A stretch of 64,000 bases of DNA from Thalassobius sp002708925 (GCF_049803795.1 NZ_JBNAGJ010000005.1:248001-312000); one strand, 5' to 3'; positions 18,208-28,164 are shown, counted from the first letter of the stretch. The notes: generated by a model not told the origin, from the letters alone. A program made the numbers and translations.

Positions 18208-18248
18208 ATTTCCCTCATAAGCTGAATTTTGCCAGATCTGCTGCCCGA

Positions 18249-19046
18249 TCAGGATTCGGATTCGGGCTGCGCCTCGGCAGCTTCGATCAGCAGATGATAG
18301 AGGTGCCAGGTTGCGTGCCCCAACAAGGGCAGCACCACATAGAGCCCCAAAAACCCCGGCAGCATCCCCAGAAACGTCACCACCGCGATGAACACGGCCC
18401 AGACCAGCATCGGCACGGGATTTTGCGCGACGGTCTGAAAGCTGGTGATCATGGCGGTGACGAAATCGACCTCGCGGTCCAGCAGCATCGGCAGGCTGAT
18501 CACCGTGATCATATACAGCAGCAAGGCAAACAGCGCCCCCACAACCGTGCCCACCGCCAGCATCATCAGGCCATTCGCGGTCAGGTACACCTCGAAGGAC
18601 GAGGACACATTGGTCATCGTGCTCAGCCCCAGAAACAGCGCAAAAATCATATGAGCGATGAAAAACCAGAACAAAAACATAAAGATAACGATAGCGCAGA
18701 TCGAAGGCAGCTGCCGTTTGGACTGCATCATCACCACGCCGAAAATCTGGTACAGGTCCATCGCGCGCCCCTGCTGGATGCGCCGGCTGACCTCGTACAG
18801 ACCGACCGCCGCGAAGGGCCCGATCAGCGGGAATCCAACGGCCGCAAAGATCAGCCAATAGGATTTTCCGGTGGCAACCGTGATCCAGGCAAAGATCAGC
18901 CCCAGCCCCACATAGACCGACGAGAACACAAATCCGAACCCCGGCGCGCGCTTCATATCGGCCCAGGCGCGGCGCAGCGCCTCTTTGAGCATATCAAGAT
19001 TGGCACGCCCGAATTCAGGCGCCCCGTGCTCCAGCACGTAGGGCAT
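18249..19046 (-). CDS. DUF2189 multi-pass membrane protein
   Basis: 265 residues from the ATG at 19046, which has GGGAGGAG 5 bp upstream; a longer frame from 19103 has no such site. Six or so membrane segments are visible (FGFVFSSVYVGLGLIFAWI, LIFAAVGFPLIGPFAAVGLY, ICAIVIFMFLFWFFIAHMIF and others), and LLGHATWHLYH near the end is a DUF2189 hallmark. It is an inner-membrane protein of unknown function. Monocistronic, with its own terminator. Confidence 0.82.
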   Translation of the reverse strand: MPYVLEHGAPEFGRANLDMLKEALRRAWADMKRAPGFGFVFSSVYVGLGLIFAWITVATGKSYWLIFAAVGFPLIGPFAAVGLYEVSRRIQQGRAMDLYQIFGVVMMQSKRQLPSICAIVIFMFLFWFFIAHMIFALFLGLSTMTNVSSSFEVYLTANGLMMLAVGTVVGALFALLLYMITVISLPMLLDREVDFVTAMITSFQTVAQNPVPMLVWAVFIAVVTFLGMLPGFLGLYVVLPLLGHATWHLYHLLIEAAEAQPESES

Positions 19047-19178
19047 ACACTCCTCCCAGAAATATATTCCTATTTCAGAGTATGGGAGCGGGTTTTGACG
19101 CATAAATCAAGCGCCAGGGCTGCCCGGTGACTGATAAAATGCCGCAAAACGCGTTTTCGCGCCGCAGGTACGTGGGGG

Positions 19179-20306
19179 TTAGTCCTCGGAATTGGCCTCG
19201 GCGCGGGATTTGCCAGAAACCTGCATCGCCAGCGTGGCCGCCATCAGCCCGTCCAGATCGCCATCCAGAACGCCCGCACTGTCCGAGGTCTCATAGCCCG
19301 TCCGCAGATCCTTTACCATCTGGTAAGGCTGAAGCACGTAGGATCGGATCTGACTGCCCCAGCCCGCGTCGCCCTTGGATTCATGCGCGGCGTTGATCGC
19401 CTCGTTGCGGCGGTCCAGTTCCATCTGGTACAGGCGCGATTTCAGCGCTTTCATGGCGATGTCGCGGTTCTGGTGCTGCGATTTTTCCGAAGACGTCACC
19501 ACGATCCCGGTGGGCATGTGGGTGATCCGCACCGCCGAATCCGTGGTGTTGACGTGCTGGCCGCCCGCCCCCGAGGACCGATAGGTATCCACGCGAATAT
19601 CGGCCGGGTTCACCTCGATTTCGATGTTGTCATCCACCACCGGATACACCCAGACCGAGCTGAACGAGGTATGCCGCCGCGCCGAGCTGTCATAGGGCGA
19701 GATCCGCACCAGACGGTGTACGCCCGATTCCGATTTCAGCCAGCCATAGGCGTTATGCCCGCTGATCTTATAGGCGGCGGATTTGATACCTGCCTCTTCG
19801 CCGTAGCTGATGGATTGCAGCTCGACCTCGTACCCCTTTTTCTCGGCCCAGCGGACATACATCCGCGCCAGCATCGAGGCCCAGTCGCAGCTTTCGGTGC
19901 CGCCCGCGCCCGAGTTGATTTCCAGGAAGGTATCGGAACTGTCGGCCTCGCCGTCCAGCAGGGCCTCCAGCTCTTTTTCGGCGGCTTTGACGGCCAGGGC
20001 CTTGATCGTGTCCTCAGCCTCTTTGACGACCTCGTCGTCCTCTTCCATCTCGCCCAGTTCGATCAGTTCGATACTGTCGTTCAGTTCGGTCTGGATATCA
20101 TTGTGACCGGCCACCGCATCCAGCAGGGACTGGCGTTCGCGCATCAGCTTCTGCGCGCCTTCGGGATCGTCCCACAGGGTCGGATCCTCGACGCGGGCGT
20201 CGAATTCCTCAAGCCGGTATTTCACCGTGTCCCAGTTCATGCGCTGCCGCAACAGGGCCAGCGATTTCTCGATAGCTGCAACGGTGTTCTGAACTTCTGC
20301 GCGCAT
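19179..20306 (-). CDS. prfB: Peptide chain release factor 2
   Basis: 375 residues in one uninterrupted frame. The GGQ motif (SSGAGGQHVNTTDSAV, near residue 245) triggers peptidyl-tRNA hydrolysis at UGA and UAA stops. The codon-recognition tripeptide, SPF in E. coli RF2, reads SPY here (RISPYDSSARRHTSF). There is no UGA frameshift site near codon 25, so autoregulation by frameshifting is absent, as in many alphaproteobacteria. Next gene upstream on the same strand is the PBP1A gene. Confidence 0.96.
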   Translation of the reverse strand: MRAEVQNTVAAIEKSLALLRQRMNWDTVKYRLEEFDARVEDPTLWDDPEGAQKLMRERQSLLDAVAGHNDIQTELNDSIELIELGEMEEDDEVVKEAEDTIKALAVKAAEKELEALLDGEADSSDTFLEINSGAGGTESCDWASMLARMYVRWAEKKGYEVELQSISYGEEAGIKSAAYKISGHNAYGWLKSESGVHRLVRISPYDSSARRHTSFSSVWVYPVVDDNIEIEVNPADIRVDTYRSSGAGGQHVNTTDSAVRITHMPTGIVVTSSEKSQHQNRDIAMKALKSRLYQMELDRRNEAINAAHESKGDAGWGSQIRSYVLQPYQMVKDLRTGYETSDSAGVLDGDLDGLMAATLAMQVSGKSRAEANSED

Positions 20307-20378
20307 GGGAGGCCCCTGAATTTACGTGTCCGGATTGGGTGATAGCCCAGCCCGCAGGCCGGGGCAAGCGGGGCTGCG

Positions 20379-22931
20379 TTAATACAGCCCCCCCGAGGAC
20401 ACCGACCCGAACGAGGCCTTCGGCCCCACCACCGCGCGCTGCCCGGTCGAGGTGGTCACCTCTTTCGAGCGCTCCTGCACCTCATCGAACAGCGGCAGAT
20501 TCGAGCCCATCGCGAAACCACCGTCATAGGTGATGCCGAAAATCGGCTCTTCACCGTCGCGGAAATATTCGGCCACCACATTTTCACCACGCGCATCATT
20601 GGCCAGGCGCGCGCCGGTGAAACGGTCGATCTTGATGAAATGCCCGCCCTCGGGGACGCGGAATTTGCCGCCGCCGTATTTCGCGGTCGCCTTTTTCATG
20701 AACTCCTGGAACACTGGGCCGCACATGGTGCCGCCATAGGCCCCCCGCCCCATCGGGCGCGGCGTGTCAAAGCCGATATAGCAGCCGGCCACGATATTGC
20801 TGGTGAACCCGACGAACCACACGTCCTTGGAATCGTTGGTGGTGCCGGTCTTGCCCGCGGTCGGCACGCCCAGACGCACAATGCCCGATGCCGTCCCGCG
20901 CTGCACCACGCCCTGCATCATCGAGGTCAGCTGATAGGCGGTGATCGCATCCATCACGCGCTCTCGGTTGGTGACGATATGCGGGGCCTGGCCGCTGGCC
21001 AGCATCGGATCGTAGCAATCGGTGCAGCTGCGTTTGTCATGGCGATAAATGGTCTGGCCGTACCGATCCTGCACGCGGTCCACCAGGGTGGGCTCGACCC
21101 GCTCGCCGCCATTGGCGAACATCGCATAGGCGGCGACCATCTTGAACAGGGTGGTTTCCTCGGCCCCCAAAGAGTTCGCCAGGAACTCGCCCATACTGTC
21201 ATAGACGCCGAATTTTTCCGCATAGGCCGCGACGACATCCATGCCCACCTCTTGGGCCAGGCGGATCGTCATCAGGTTCCGGGACCGTTCGATCCCGGTG
21301 CGCAGCGGCGTCGGGCCGTAGAACTGGTTGGACGAGTTTTTCGGCCGCCACAGACCCTGCGGTGTGTTGATCTCGATCGGGGCGTCGATCACGATCGTGG
21401 CCGGGCTATAGCCGCTGTCCAGCGCCGAGGCATAGACGAAGGGCTTGAAACTGGAGCCGGGCTGCCGCTGCGCCTGGGTGGCGCGGTTGAACACCGAATG
21501 CTGATAGCTGAAACCGCCCTGCATGGCGATCACGCGGCCGGTGTTCACGTCCATCGCCATGAACCCGCCCTGCACCTCGGGCACCTGACGCAGGGTCCAG
21601 CGGATAAAGCTGCCATCGCTGTCCTTGGTCATGGCGCGGACCAGAACCACCTCGCCCACGCTCAGCAGATCGCCGGCGACGCGCGCCTTGCGGCCCAGTT
21701 TATCGTTTTCCAGCCGTTTGCGCGCCCAGGTGACGTCCTTGGCGGGAATCCAGTGGCCATCCTCGTCATCGGGAATGCTTTCGATTCCGATACGGGCGTC
21801 GTTCTTGCCGACCTCCAGCACCACGGCCGGATACCATTGACCATCCAGCGCAATATCACGCGGCACATCGGCAGCGGCCAGAGCCGCGCGCCAGGCGTCT
21901 TGCGATTTCAGCGCCTCGGGCGGCAGGCTGACGCCCGTGCCATTCCATACCCCGCGCGAGCGGTCGTATTTCTCCAGCCCCCGGCGCAGAGCCTGCGCCG
22001 CATCCACCTGCATTTCAGGGTCAATCGTGGCGCGCACGGACAGACCGCCGGTAAAAAACTCTCCCTCGCCGAATTCATCGGACAGCTGGCGGCGGATTTC
22101 ATCGGTGAAATAATCGCGCGGCGGCAGCGCGGTCTTGAAGCTTTCGAAATCGCCATTCTGGACCGAGCGTAGCGGCATCGCCCTTTCGGATTCGTAAACC
22201 GCTTGGGTGATATAGCCGTTTTCGGCCATTTCCTTCAGAACGAAGTTCCGCCGCGCCAGCACCCGATCCTTATTGCGGACGGGGTGGAATTTACCCGGCG
22301 CCTTGGGCATCGAGGCCAGCGTCGCCGCCTCGTGCGGGGCCAGCTCGCCCAGGGTCTTGTTGAAATAGGTCTGCGCGGCGGCGGCCACCCCATAGGAATT
22401 CTGACCCAGGAAAATCTCATTCATATAGAGTTCCAGGATCCGGTCCTTGGGCAGGGTTTCCTCCAGCCGGGTGGCCAGAATGATTTCCTTGATTTTCCGC
22501 TCGATCTTGCGTTCGCCGCCCAGCAGGAAGTTCTTCATCACCTGCTGCGTGATCGTCGAGGCCCCGCGCACGTTCTGCCCCCGCGATTTGACGGCATCCA
22601 CCGCCGCCGAGACCATGCCCCGCGCGTCATAGCCCTTATGCGTATAGAAATTCTTATCCTCGGCGCTGATAAAAGCCTGCTTGACCATCTCGGGGATTTC
22701 ATCGGCCGGGGCGAACAGGCGACGCTCTTTGGCGAATTCGTCGATGATCTGGCCCTCGCCCGAATAAATCCGGCTGATGGTGGGCGGCTTATACTGCGCC
22801 AGGCTTTCGTGGCTGGGCAAATCCTGCCCATAGATCCAGAACACCGCCCCGATGGACAGCGCCACCACGGCCAGCCCCAGCGTGACCATGGTAAAGATAG
22901 AGCCAAAGAAAGAGAGTATGAACCTCAGCAC
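20379..22931 (-). CDS. mrcA: Penicillin-binding protein 1A (bifunctional transglycosylase/transpeptidase)
   Basis: 850 residues. An N-terminal membrane anchor (residues ~5-30) precedes the GT51 glycosyltransferase domain with EDKNFYTHKGYDARG near residue 92. An OB-like region follows, then the transpeptidase with SxxK (PGSSFKPF, near residue 490), SxN (RSRNLM) and KTGTT (near residue 693). It polymerises and crosslinks peptidoglycan at the periplasmic face of the inner membrane. It lies downstream of a cell-wall amidase on the same strand, so the two may be co-transcribed, though 138 bp separate them. Confidence 0.95.
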   Translation of the reverse strand: MLRFILSFFGSIFTMVTLGLAVVALSIGAVFWIYGQDLPSHESLAQYKPPTISRIYSGEGQIIDEFAKERRLFAPADEIPEMVKQAFISAEDKNFYTHKGYDARGMVSAAVDAVKSRGQNVRGASTITQQVMKNFLLGGERKIERKIKEIILATRLEETLPKDRILELYMNEIFLGQNSYGVAAAAQTYFNKTLGELAPHEAATLASMPKAPGKFHPVRNKDRVLARRNFVLKEMAENGYITQAVYESERAMPLRSVQNGDFESFKTALPPRDYFTDEIRRQLSDEFGEGEFFTGGLSVRATIDPEMQVDAAQALRRGLEKYDRSRGVWNGTGVSLPPEALKSQDAWRAALAAADVPRDIALDGQWYPAVVLEVGKNDARIGIESIPDDEDGHWIPAKDVTWARKRLENDKLGRKARVAGDLLSVGEVVLVRAMTKDSDGSFIRWTLRQVPEVQGGFMAMDVNTGRVIAMQGGFSYQHSVFNRATQAQRQPGSSFKPFVYASALDSGYSPATIVIDAPIEINTPQGLWRPKNSSNQFYGPTPLRTGIERSRNLMTIRLAQEVGMDVVAAYAEKFGVYDSMGEFLANSLGAEETTLFKMVAAYAMFANGGERVEPTLVDRVQDRYGQTIYRHDKRSCTDCYDPMLASGQAPHIVTNRERVMDAITAYQLTSMMQGVVQRGTASGIVRLGVPTAGKTGTTNDSKDVWFVGFTSNIVAGCYIGFDTPRPMGRGAYGGTMCGPVFQEFMKKATAKYGGGKFRVPEGGHFIKIDRFTGARLANDARGENVVAEYFRDGEEPIFGITYDGGFAMGSNLPLFDEVQERSKEVTTSTGQRAVVGPKASFGSVSSGGLY

Positions 22932-23069
22932 GGGTGCCCGCCTCTATTGGATTTGCAGCGTCTCTATACTGATCACAGCCCCAAGCGTCAAAACAAGAAG
23001 CGTTGATCACATGGCGAGTTTCCGCTGCGCCCCCGCCGCCATCAGGGGGAATTTTCACAGGTTTTCCCC

Positions 23070-24296
23070 CTAATGGCGCACCAGATCCTTCAGGGCGGCA
23101 TCCTCGGTCAGCCATTGACGCAGCGCATCGCGCAAGGCCACCGCCGTCTGGAACCGCCAGTTCCGATCGGTCAGGTTCTTCATGTCACGGGCCGAGGACA
23201 TGAATCCCACCTCGATCAGCACCGAGGGAATATCGGCCGATTTCAGCACCGAAAACGAGGCATGGCGAATGGGCCGCGAATTCACCGGCGTGCCCGCCTG
23301 TTTCAGCCCCCGCACCAGGGTCCGGGCCATCCGCTCGGCCCGCGGCTGCGTTTCCTGACGCGCCAGATCCATCAAGATACCGGCCACCACATCGTCCTGA
23401 CCGCTCAGATCGACGCCGGACAGGATGTCGTCGCGGTTGTGGCGCTCGGCCAGTTGGCGGGTTGCCTCGTCACTGGCGCTGTCGCGCAGCAGATAAACCG
23501 TCGCACCATGCGCCTGCCCGTTGCCCTCAGCCAAAGCATCCGCGTGTAGCGACAGAAACATATGAGCGCCCGCCTCATGGGCAATGGCAATGCGCCGCTC
23601 AAGCGAAACAAAACTGTCATCCTCGCGCGTCAGCACCACCTTGAACCGCCCCGAACGCACCAGCACTTCCTTCAGCTGCCTGGCAAAGGCCAGCACCAGA
23701 TCCTTTTCCCGAAAACCATCGCGCTCGGCCCCCGGATCAATCCCGCCATGGCCGGGGTCCAGAACCACCACATAGGGCCCCTCGCCCTGCGCCTGCTTTT
23801 TCGCCACTCGCGCCGGAGGGGGCAGATCCCAGCGCGGATCATACGGCGCCCCGGCCCCCGCAGCAAACGCCTCCTCCGAAACCTTGGCCAGCAGAACCCG
23901 CAACCGCGCCCTGCCGCTTTCTGCGTCAATCTTCATCTCCACGGTTTGCGGCGCCAACGGCTCGGCCAGATCCACCACCATCCGCGACCATCCGGGCCGA
24001 AACGCCCCGAACCGCACCCCCGAGGCCCGATCCGCATTCAGCAGCACATCCTTGCTCACCCCGGTCCAGTCGATCTCGCGAAAATCCAGAACCAGCCGAC
24101 GCGGATCATCCAGCGTATATACACGATACGGCACCCCCTGAGACAAGGCCAGCTCCAGCGACAGCCCCCCGCCCCAGGCATCCTTGATCTGCGAATGGCC
24201 CACCTCGACTCGCGCCAGCGCGCTCAGCTCCTGGCCCTGCCCTGCCGCTGGCCACAACGCCAGCATCAGCGCCACTATTCGAAAAAATCCACTCAT
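23070..24296 (-). CDS. N-acetylmuramoyl-L-alanine amidase (AmiC-like, AMIN + Amidase_3)
   Basis: 408 residues with a signal peptide (FFRIVALMLALWPAAGQG). An AMIN-type domain (residues ~25-135) targets the septum or envelope; the Amidase_3 domain begins near residue 175 with VVLDPGHGGIDPGA. The Zn ligands are His in DPGHGG, Glu in REKDLV and His in LSLHADA; the catalytic Glu is in LIEVGFMSS. It cleaves the peptide stem from glycan strands during cell separation. The gene precedes the PBP1A gene. Confidence 0.93.
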   Translation of the reverse strand: MSGFFRIVALMLALWPAAGQGQELSALARVEVGHSQIKDAWGGGLSLELALSQGVPYRVYTLDDPRRLVLDFREIDWTGVSKDVLLNADRASGVRFGAFRPGWSRMVVDLAEPLAPQTVEMKIDAESGRARLRVLLAKVSEEAFAAGAGAPYDPRWDLPPPARVAKKQAQGEGPYVVVLDPGHGGIDPGAERDGFREKDLVLAFARQLKEVLVRSGRFKVVLTREDDSFVSLERRIAIAHEAGAHMFLSLHADALAEGNGQAHGATVYLLRDSASDEATRQLAERHNRDDILSGVDLSGQDDVVAGILMDLARQETQPRAERMARTLVRGLKQAGTPVNSRPIRHASFSVLKSADIPSVLIEVGFMSSARDMKNLTDRNWRFQTAVALRDALRQWLTEDAALKDLVRH

Positions 24297-24400
24297 CCGC
24301 CCTGTTCCGGCTGCCTCACGCTCACCCTACACCAAGCCCGACTGACCTGCACAGCCCCCCGCTTCTTTCTGATCCAAATACTCAACATCCCGCCATCGCC

Positions 24401-25549
24401 TCAGGCACCGCGCTGCGCCATGAAACGCCGCAACCGCCGCAGCCCCTCCTCAATATCCGCCGTCGCGCGCGCATAGGAAAACCGCAACGTCCCCGCCCCG
24501 CGGGTCTTGTCGAAATCCAGCCCCGGCGTCACGGCCACCCCCGCCTGTTCCAAGATCTCAGCGGCAAAGACCCGGCTGTCCTGGGTCAAATGGCTGACAT
24601 CCGCATAGATGAAAAACGCCCCATCGGGCGGCGCGATCCGGTCGAATCCGGCCTTGGGCAGCCCCGCCATCATCAGATCGCGGTTGCGGGCATAAATCGC
24701 CAGATTCGCCTGCAATTCCTCCTCGCAATCCATCGCGTGCAGGGCCACGACCTGACTGGCATGAGGCGGGCAGATGAACATGTTCTGCGCGATCCGCTCG
24801 ATCCGGCGCACGTGATCGGCGGGCACCACCATCCAGCCCACGCGCCAGCCGGTCATGCTGAAATATTTTGAAAACGAGTTGATCACATAGCACTCATCCG
24901 TCACTTGCAGCGCGGTCACGGCCTTTTTGTCATATTCGATCCCGTGGTAGATCTCATCGCTGATGAAGGTCGTCCCTGCGGCGCGGCACGCCTCCACCAA
25001 GGCCTCCATCGCGGGCAGGTCCAGCATCGTGCCCGACGGGTTCGCAGGCGAGGCCACCATCAACCCGTCCAGCCCCAGCCCTTCGAAATCGGCGGGCACG
25101 GGTTGCAGGCGGTTTTCCGGGCGCGCTTGCAGGCCCACGGGCTCCAGATCCAGCGCGGACAGGATCTGCCGATACGACGGATAGCCAGGCTCGCCGATCC
25201 CCACCCGAGCGCCAGTATCGAACAGCGCGGTAAAGGCCAGGATGAACGCCGCCGAAGACCCCGAGGTCACCACCACCCGGTTCCAGTCCAGATCCACCCC
25301 GTACCAATCGGCATACATCTGCGCGATTCGTTTGCGCAGCGCGGGCAGGCCCAAAGCCACCGTATAGCCCAGGGCATCGGCCTCCATCGCGCGGGTCAGC
25401 GCCGCGCGGGCGGCGGCGGGGGCTGGCGTGCTGGGCTGGCCCACCTCCATGTGGATGATGTTGCGGCCGGCCTCTTCTGCGGCGCGCGCGGCCTCCATCA
25501 CGTCCATCACAATAAAGGGATCGACCTCTCCGCGTCTTGAGTTTTGCAT
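24401..25549 (-). CDS. Class I/II PLP-dependent aminotransferase
   Basis: 382 residues from the ATG at 25549. The fold-type I aminotransferase is recognised from EVGQPSTPAP, DEIYHGIEYD, and SFSKYFSMTGWRVGWM, whose Lys (near residue 231) binds PLP, and from RFSYARA near the end, whose Arg binds the substrate carboxylate. The substrate cannot be told; aspartate/aromatic-type or succinyldiaminopimelate-type are both possible. Divergent from the M48 protease gene with about 60 bp between starts. Confidence 0.88.
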   Translation of the reverse strand: MQNSRRGEVDPFIVMDVMEAARAAEEAGRNIIHMEVGQPSTPAPAAARAALTRAMEADALGYTVALGLPALRKRIAQMYADWYGVDLDWNRVVVTSGSSAAFILAFTALFDTGARVGIGEPGYPSYRQILSALDLEPVGLQARPENRLQPVPADFEGLGLDGLMVASPANPSGTMLDLPAMEALVEACRAAGTTFISDEIYHGIEYDKKAVTALQVTDECYVINSFSKYFSMTGWRVGWMVVPADHVRRIERIAQNMFICPPHASQVVALHAMDCEEELQANLAIYARNRDLMMAGLPKAGFDRIAPPDGAFFIYADVSHLTQDSRVFAAEILEQAGVAVTPGLDFDKTRGAGTLRFSYARATADIEEGLRRLRRFMAQRGA

Positions 25550-25609
25550 GTGTAGTTTCCTATGGTGCCGCAAGAGAGCCCAATTCATCGCGAAACGGAC
25601 AGATCGTCA

Positions 25610-26932
25610 ATGCGTTACCTCGGCCAAACGGTTGCAATCCTGCTGCTCTGTCTGAGCATGGCTGCGCCCGCCCGCGCGGTTACCCTGCTGCGCGACGCCG
25701 ATATCGAACACGCGCTGAAACAACTGGCCCGCCCCATTCTGACAGCGGCGGGGCTGCCGGTGTCCTCGATCCGGGTGCTGGTGGTAAAAGAGAGCGATTA
25801 CAATGCGTTCGTGGTAGACAGCCGGCATATTTTCATCACCTCTGGGCTGCTGATGAAACTGACCAGCGCGGCGCAGCTACAATCGGTGCTGGCGCATGAG
25901 GCGGCGCATATTTCGAACGGCCACCTGTCACGGCGCGTGCAGAATGCACGTGCGGCCAGCTCGATTGCGGGGCTGGGGCTGGCCCTGGCGGCGGCGGCGG
26001 CAGCGGCGGGCAGCGATCAGGCCGCCGTGGGGCTGGGGCTGGGCGTGTCCAGTTCCGCCCAACGGGTGTTTTTCGCCCATACCCGCGCCGAGGAAAGCGC
26101 CGCCGACGCCTCGGGGTTGCGGTATATGATCCGGGCCGGGGTCAATCCGATGGCTTTCCTTGAAGTGCTGGAGATTTTCCGCGGGCAGGAATATCTGGCC
26201 GAGCATCGCCAGGATCCTTACGCGCGCACCCATCCGCTCAGCCGGGACCGGCTGCGCGCCATTCAGGCACGGGCCGCCTCGGTCACGCCGCCGCGCCCGG
26301 ACACGCAGGATGGCTACTGGTTCGCCCGCGCCAAGGGAAAGCTGGCCGCATGGGAGCGCGCGCCCAAATGGACGCTGCGCCGGGCACCGCAATCGCTGAC
26401 CCCGGATATTCGGCTGCTGCGCGAGGCCTCGGCCTATCATCGCATCCCCGATGCCAAACGCGCCATTGCCGCCGCCGACCGGCTGATCGCGCTGCGCCCC
26501 AAGGATGCCTTTGCCCATGATCTGCGCGGGCAAATCCTGCTGGAAAACCGCCGGGTTCAGGCCGCCGTTGGGGCCTATCGTACCGCCTCGGCGCTGGCAC
26601 CCAAGGATGCGCTGATCATGGCCGGCTATGGCCGCGCGCTGCTGGCGGCCAAGGACTATGGCTCTGCCCGCAAAGTGCTGGAGAAAGCCCGCCGCCTGGA
26701 CGGGCGCGACGCGCGGATGCTGCGCGATCTGGCGCAGACTTATGCCGCGCTGAAACAGCCTGGGCTGGCCTCGGTCGTGACGGCCGAACGCTATGCGCTG
26801 ATCGGGCGCCCAAAGGATGCCCTGCTACATGCGAAACGCGCCGGGGGGCTGTTGCCCCGCGGCTCTGCCTCTTGGCTTAGGGCGCAGGATGTGATCTCTG
26901 TGTCAGAAGCCGCCGTTAACAAAAGGAATTGA
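25610..26932 (+). CDS. M48-family periplasmic metalloprotease with TPR-like C-terminus (BepA/LoiP-like)
   Basis: 440 residues from the ATG at 25610, with signal peptide MRYLGQTVAILLLCLSMAAPARA. Zn-binding HEAAH lies near residue 97 and the third-ligand Glu in EESAAD near residue 161; between them is a glycine/alanine-rich hydrophobic stretch. The C-terminal third has TPR-like helices (KDAFAHDLRGQILLENRR, APKDALIMAGYGRALLAAKDYG). BepA-type proteases help fold or degrade outer-membrane proteins such as LptD. The next gene, a DsbA-like protein, starts 1 bp after the stop, which fits an envelope-quality-control operon. Confidence 0.9.
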   Translation: MRYLGQTVAILLLCLSMAAPARAVTLLRDADIEHALKQLARPILTAAGLPVSSIRVLVVKESDYNAFVVDSRHIFITSGLLMKLTSAAQLQSVLAHEAAHISNGHLSRRVQNARAASSIAGLGLALAAAAAAAGSDQAAVGLGLGVSSSAQRVFFAHTRAEESAADASGLRYMIRAGVNPMAFLEVLEIFRGQEYLAEHRQDPYARTHPLSRDRLRAIQARAASVTPPRPDTQDGYWFARAKGKLAAWERAPKWTLRRAPQSLTPDIRLLREASAYHRIPDAKRAIAAADRLIALRPKDAFAHDLRGQILLENRRVQAAVGAYRTASALAPKDALIMAGYGRALLAAKDYGSARKVLEKARRLDGRDARMLRDLAQTYAALKQPGLASVVTAERYALIGRPKDALLHAKRAGGLLPRGSASWLRAQDVISVSEAAVNKRN

Positions 26933-26933
26933 T

Positions 26934-27683
26934 ATGAAACGACTTCTTGCCTCTGCGGCGCTGTGTATTGCCGGGCTGGCCGCCCCGGCGCAGGCCTTTG
27001 ACATCACCGCCATGTCCGACGATGAACGCACCGCTTTTCGTGCCGAAATCCGCGCCTATCTGCTGGACAACCCCGAGATCATCATCGAGGCCTACCAAGT
27101 CTACGAAGAGCGCGCCACCCAGGCCAAGGCCGAGGCCGAAAAACAGACCCTGGCCGCCTATTCCGCACAGATGTTCGAAGACCCCAATTCCTGGGTTGGC
27201 GGCAATCCCGAAGGCGACATCGTGCTGGTCGAATTCATGGATTACCGCTGCGGATACTGCCGCAAAGCCCATGAAGAGGTCATGCAACTGCTGGAACTGG
27301 ACGGCAACATCCGCTTTATCGTCAAGGAGTTCCCCATTCTGGGCGAACAGTCCGTTCTGGCCTCGCGCTTTGCCATCGCCACCCGGATGGTGGCCGGGGA
27401 TGACGCCTATGAAAAGGTCCATAATGAGCTGATGGTCTTCAAGGGCAACATCGCCGAAAAATCGCTGAAACGTCTGGCGGACAAGCTGGACCTGGACGCC
27501 GGAGCGATCATGGCGCAGATGAACGCCGCCGAAGTGGATAAGATCATCGGTGAAAACCACCGCCTGGCCAGCGCCTTTCAGATCAGCGGCACCCCCACCT
27601 TTGTTCTGGAGGACGAATTCCTGCGCGGATACGTGCCCCTGGCCGATATGATGGAACTGGTGGCAATCGCCCGTGAAGGCTAA
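26934..27683 (+). CDS. DsbA-family thiol oxidoreductase (ScsC/BdbD-like)
   Basis: 249 residues. Signal peptide MKRLLASAALCIAGLAAPAQA; a helical N-terminal extension (FRAEIRAYLLDNPEIIIEAY) followed by the thioredoxin fold with the CGYC active site at about residues 105-108 and the cis-Pro loop SGTPTFV. Such proteins with an N-terminal helix are often disulfide isomerases that form oligomers. It acts in the periplasm. It is coupled to the M48 protease upstream and overlaps the next DsbA-like gene by 11 bp. Confidence 0.92.
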   Translation: MKRLLASAALCIAGLAAPAQAFDITAMSDDERTAFRAEIRAYLLDNPEIIIEAYQVYEERATQAKAEAEKQTLAAYSAQMFEDPNSWVGGNPEGDIVLVEFMDYRCGYCRKAHEEVMQLLELDGNIRFIVKEFPILGEQSVLASRFAIATRMVAGDDAYEKVHNELMVFKGNIAEKSLKRLADKLDLDAGAIMAQMNAAEVDKIIGENHRLASAFQISGTPTFVLEDEFLRGYVPLADMMELVAIAREG

Positions 27684-28164
27684 GCTGTTGATCTGGCTCG
27701 GCTTGCTGGCCGGGCCGCTTCAGGCAGCCGAGACCGATTTTCAGCACCTGACTCAGGCCGAGCGATCGGTGCTGGGCCAGGAGCTGCGCCAGACTCTGCT
27801 GCATAATCCCGATATTGTCGCCCGTGCGCTGCGGCCTGCCCCCACGTTTCAGGACAATGTGCAGGCCGACCACGACAGGCTGACGCAGCTGGGCCCCAGC
27901 CTGTGGGCCAACCCGGTCGCCGGCCCCGCTGGCGCGCCCAAAGTTGCGATCCTGCTGGGCCCCGGATGTGCCGCCTGTGAGCAAATGACGCGTATCCTGA
28001 CCGAATGGGCCAAGGACGGAGAATTGCAGCTGCACACCCTGCCATTGGAATCGGATGCGGCGCGTGCTCTGGGCCTGGATACCGCGCCCAGCTATGTGTT
28101 CGAAACCATGATCGTGCGCGGAGACGTGCCAGAGATCGCCCTGCGAAAATATCTCAGGCGCTAG
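27673..28164 (+). CDS. Short DsbA-like/thioredoxin-fold periplasmic protein
   Basis: 163 residues from a GTG at 27673 that overlaps the previous gene by 11 bp. Signal peptide KLLIWLGLLAGPLQAA. The N-terminal helix LGQELRQTLLHNPDIVARAL matches the start of its neighbour (LLDNPEII), and GPGCAACEQM is a CxxC site near residue 99, with APSYVF as the likely cis-Pro loop. It looks like a diverged, shortened paralogue of the upstream protein, perhaps its partner. Its TAG stop shares a CTAG with the ispG stop on the other strand. Confidence 0.75.
   Translation: MKAKLLIWLGLLAGPLQAAETDFQHLTQAERSVLGQELRQTLLHNPDIVARALRPAPTFQDNVQADHDRLTQLGPSLWANPVAGPAGAPKVAILLGPGCAACEQMTRILTEWAKDGELQLHTLPLESDAARALGLDTAPSYVFETMIVRGDVPEIALRKYLRR

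Noticed and set aside
20230..20306. Programmed frameshift in prfB
   Set aside because: The gene is one open frame from its ATG; no CTTTGA-like site or frame change is present.
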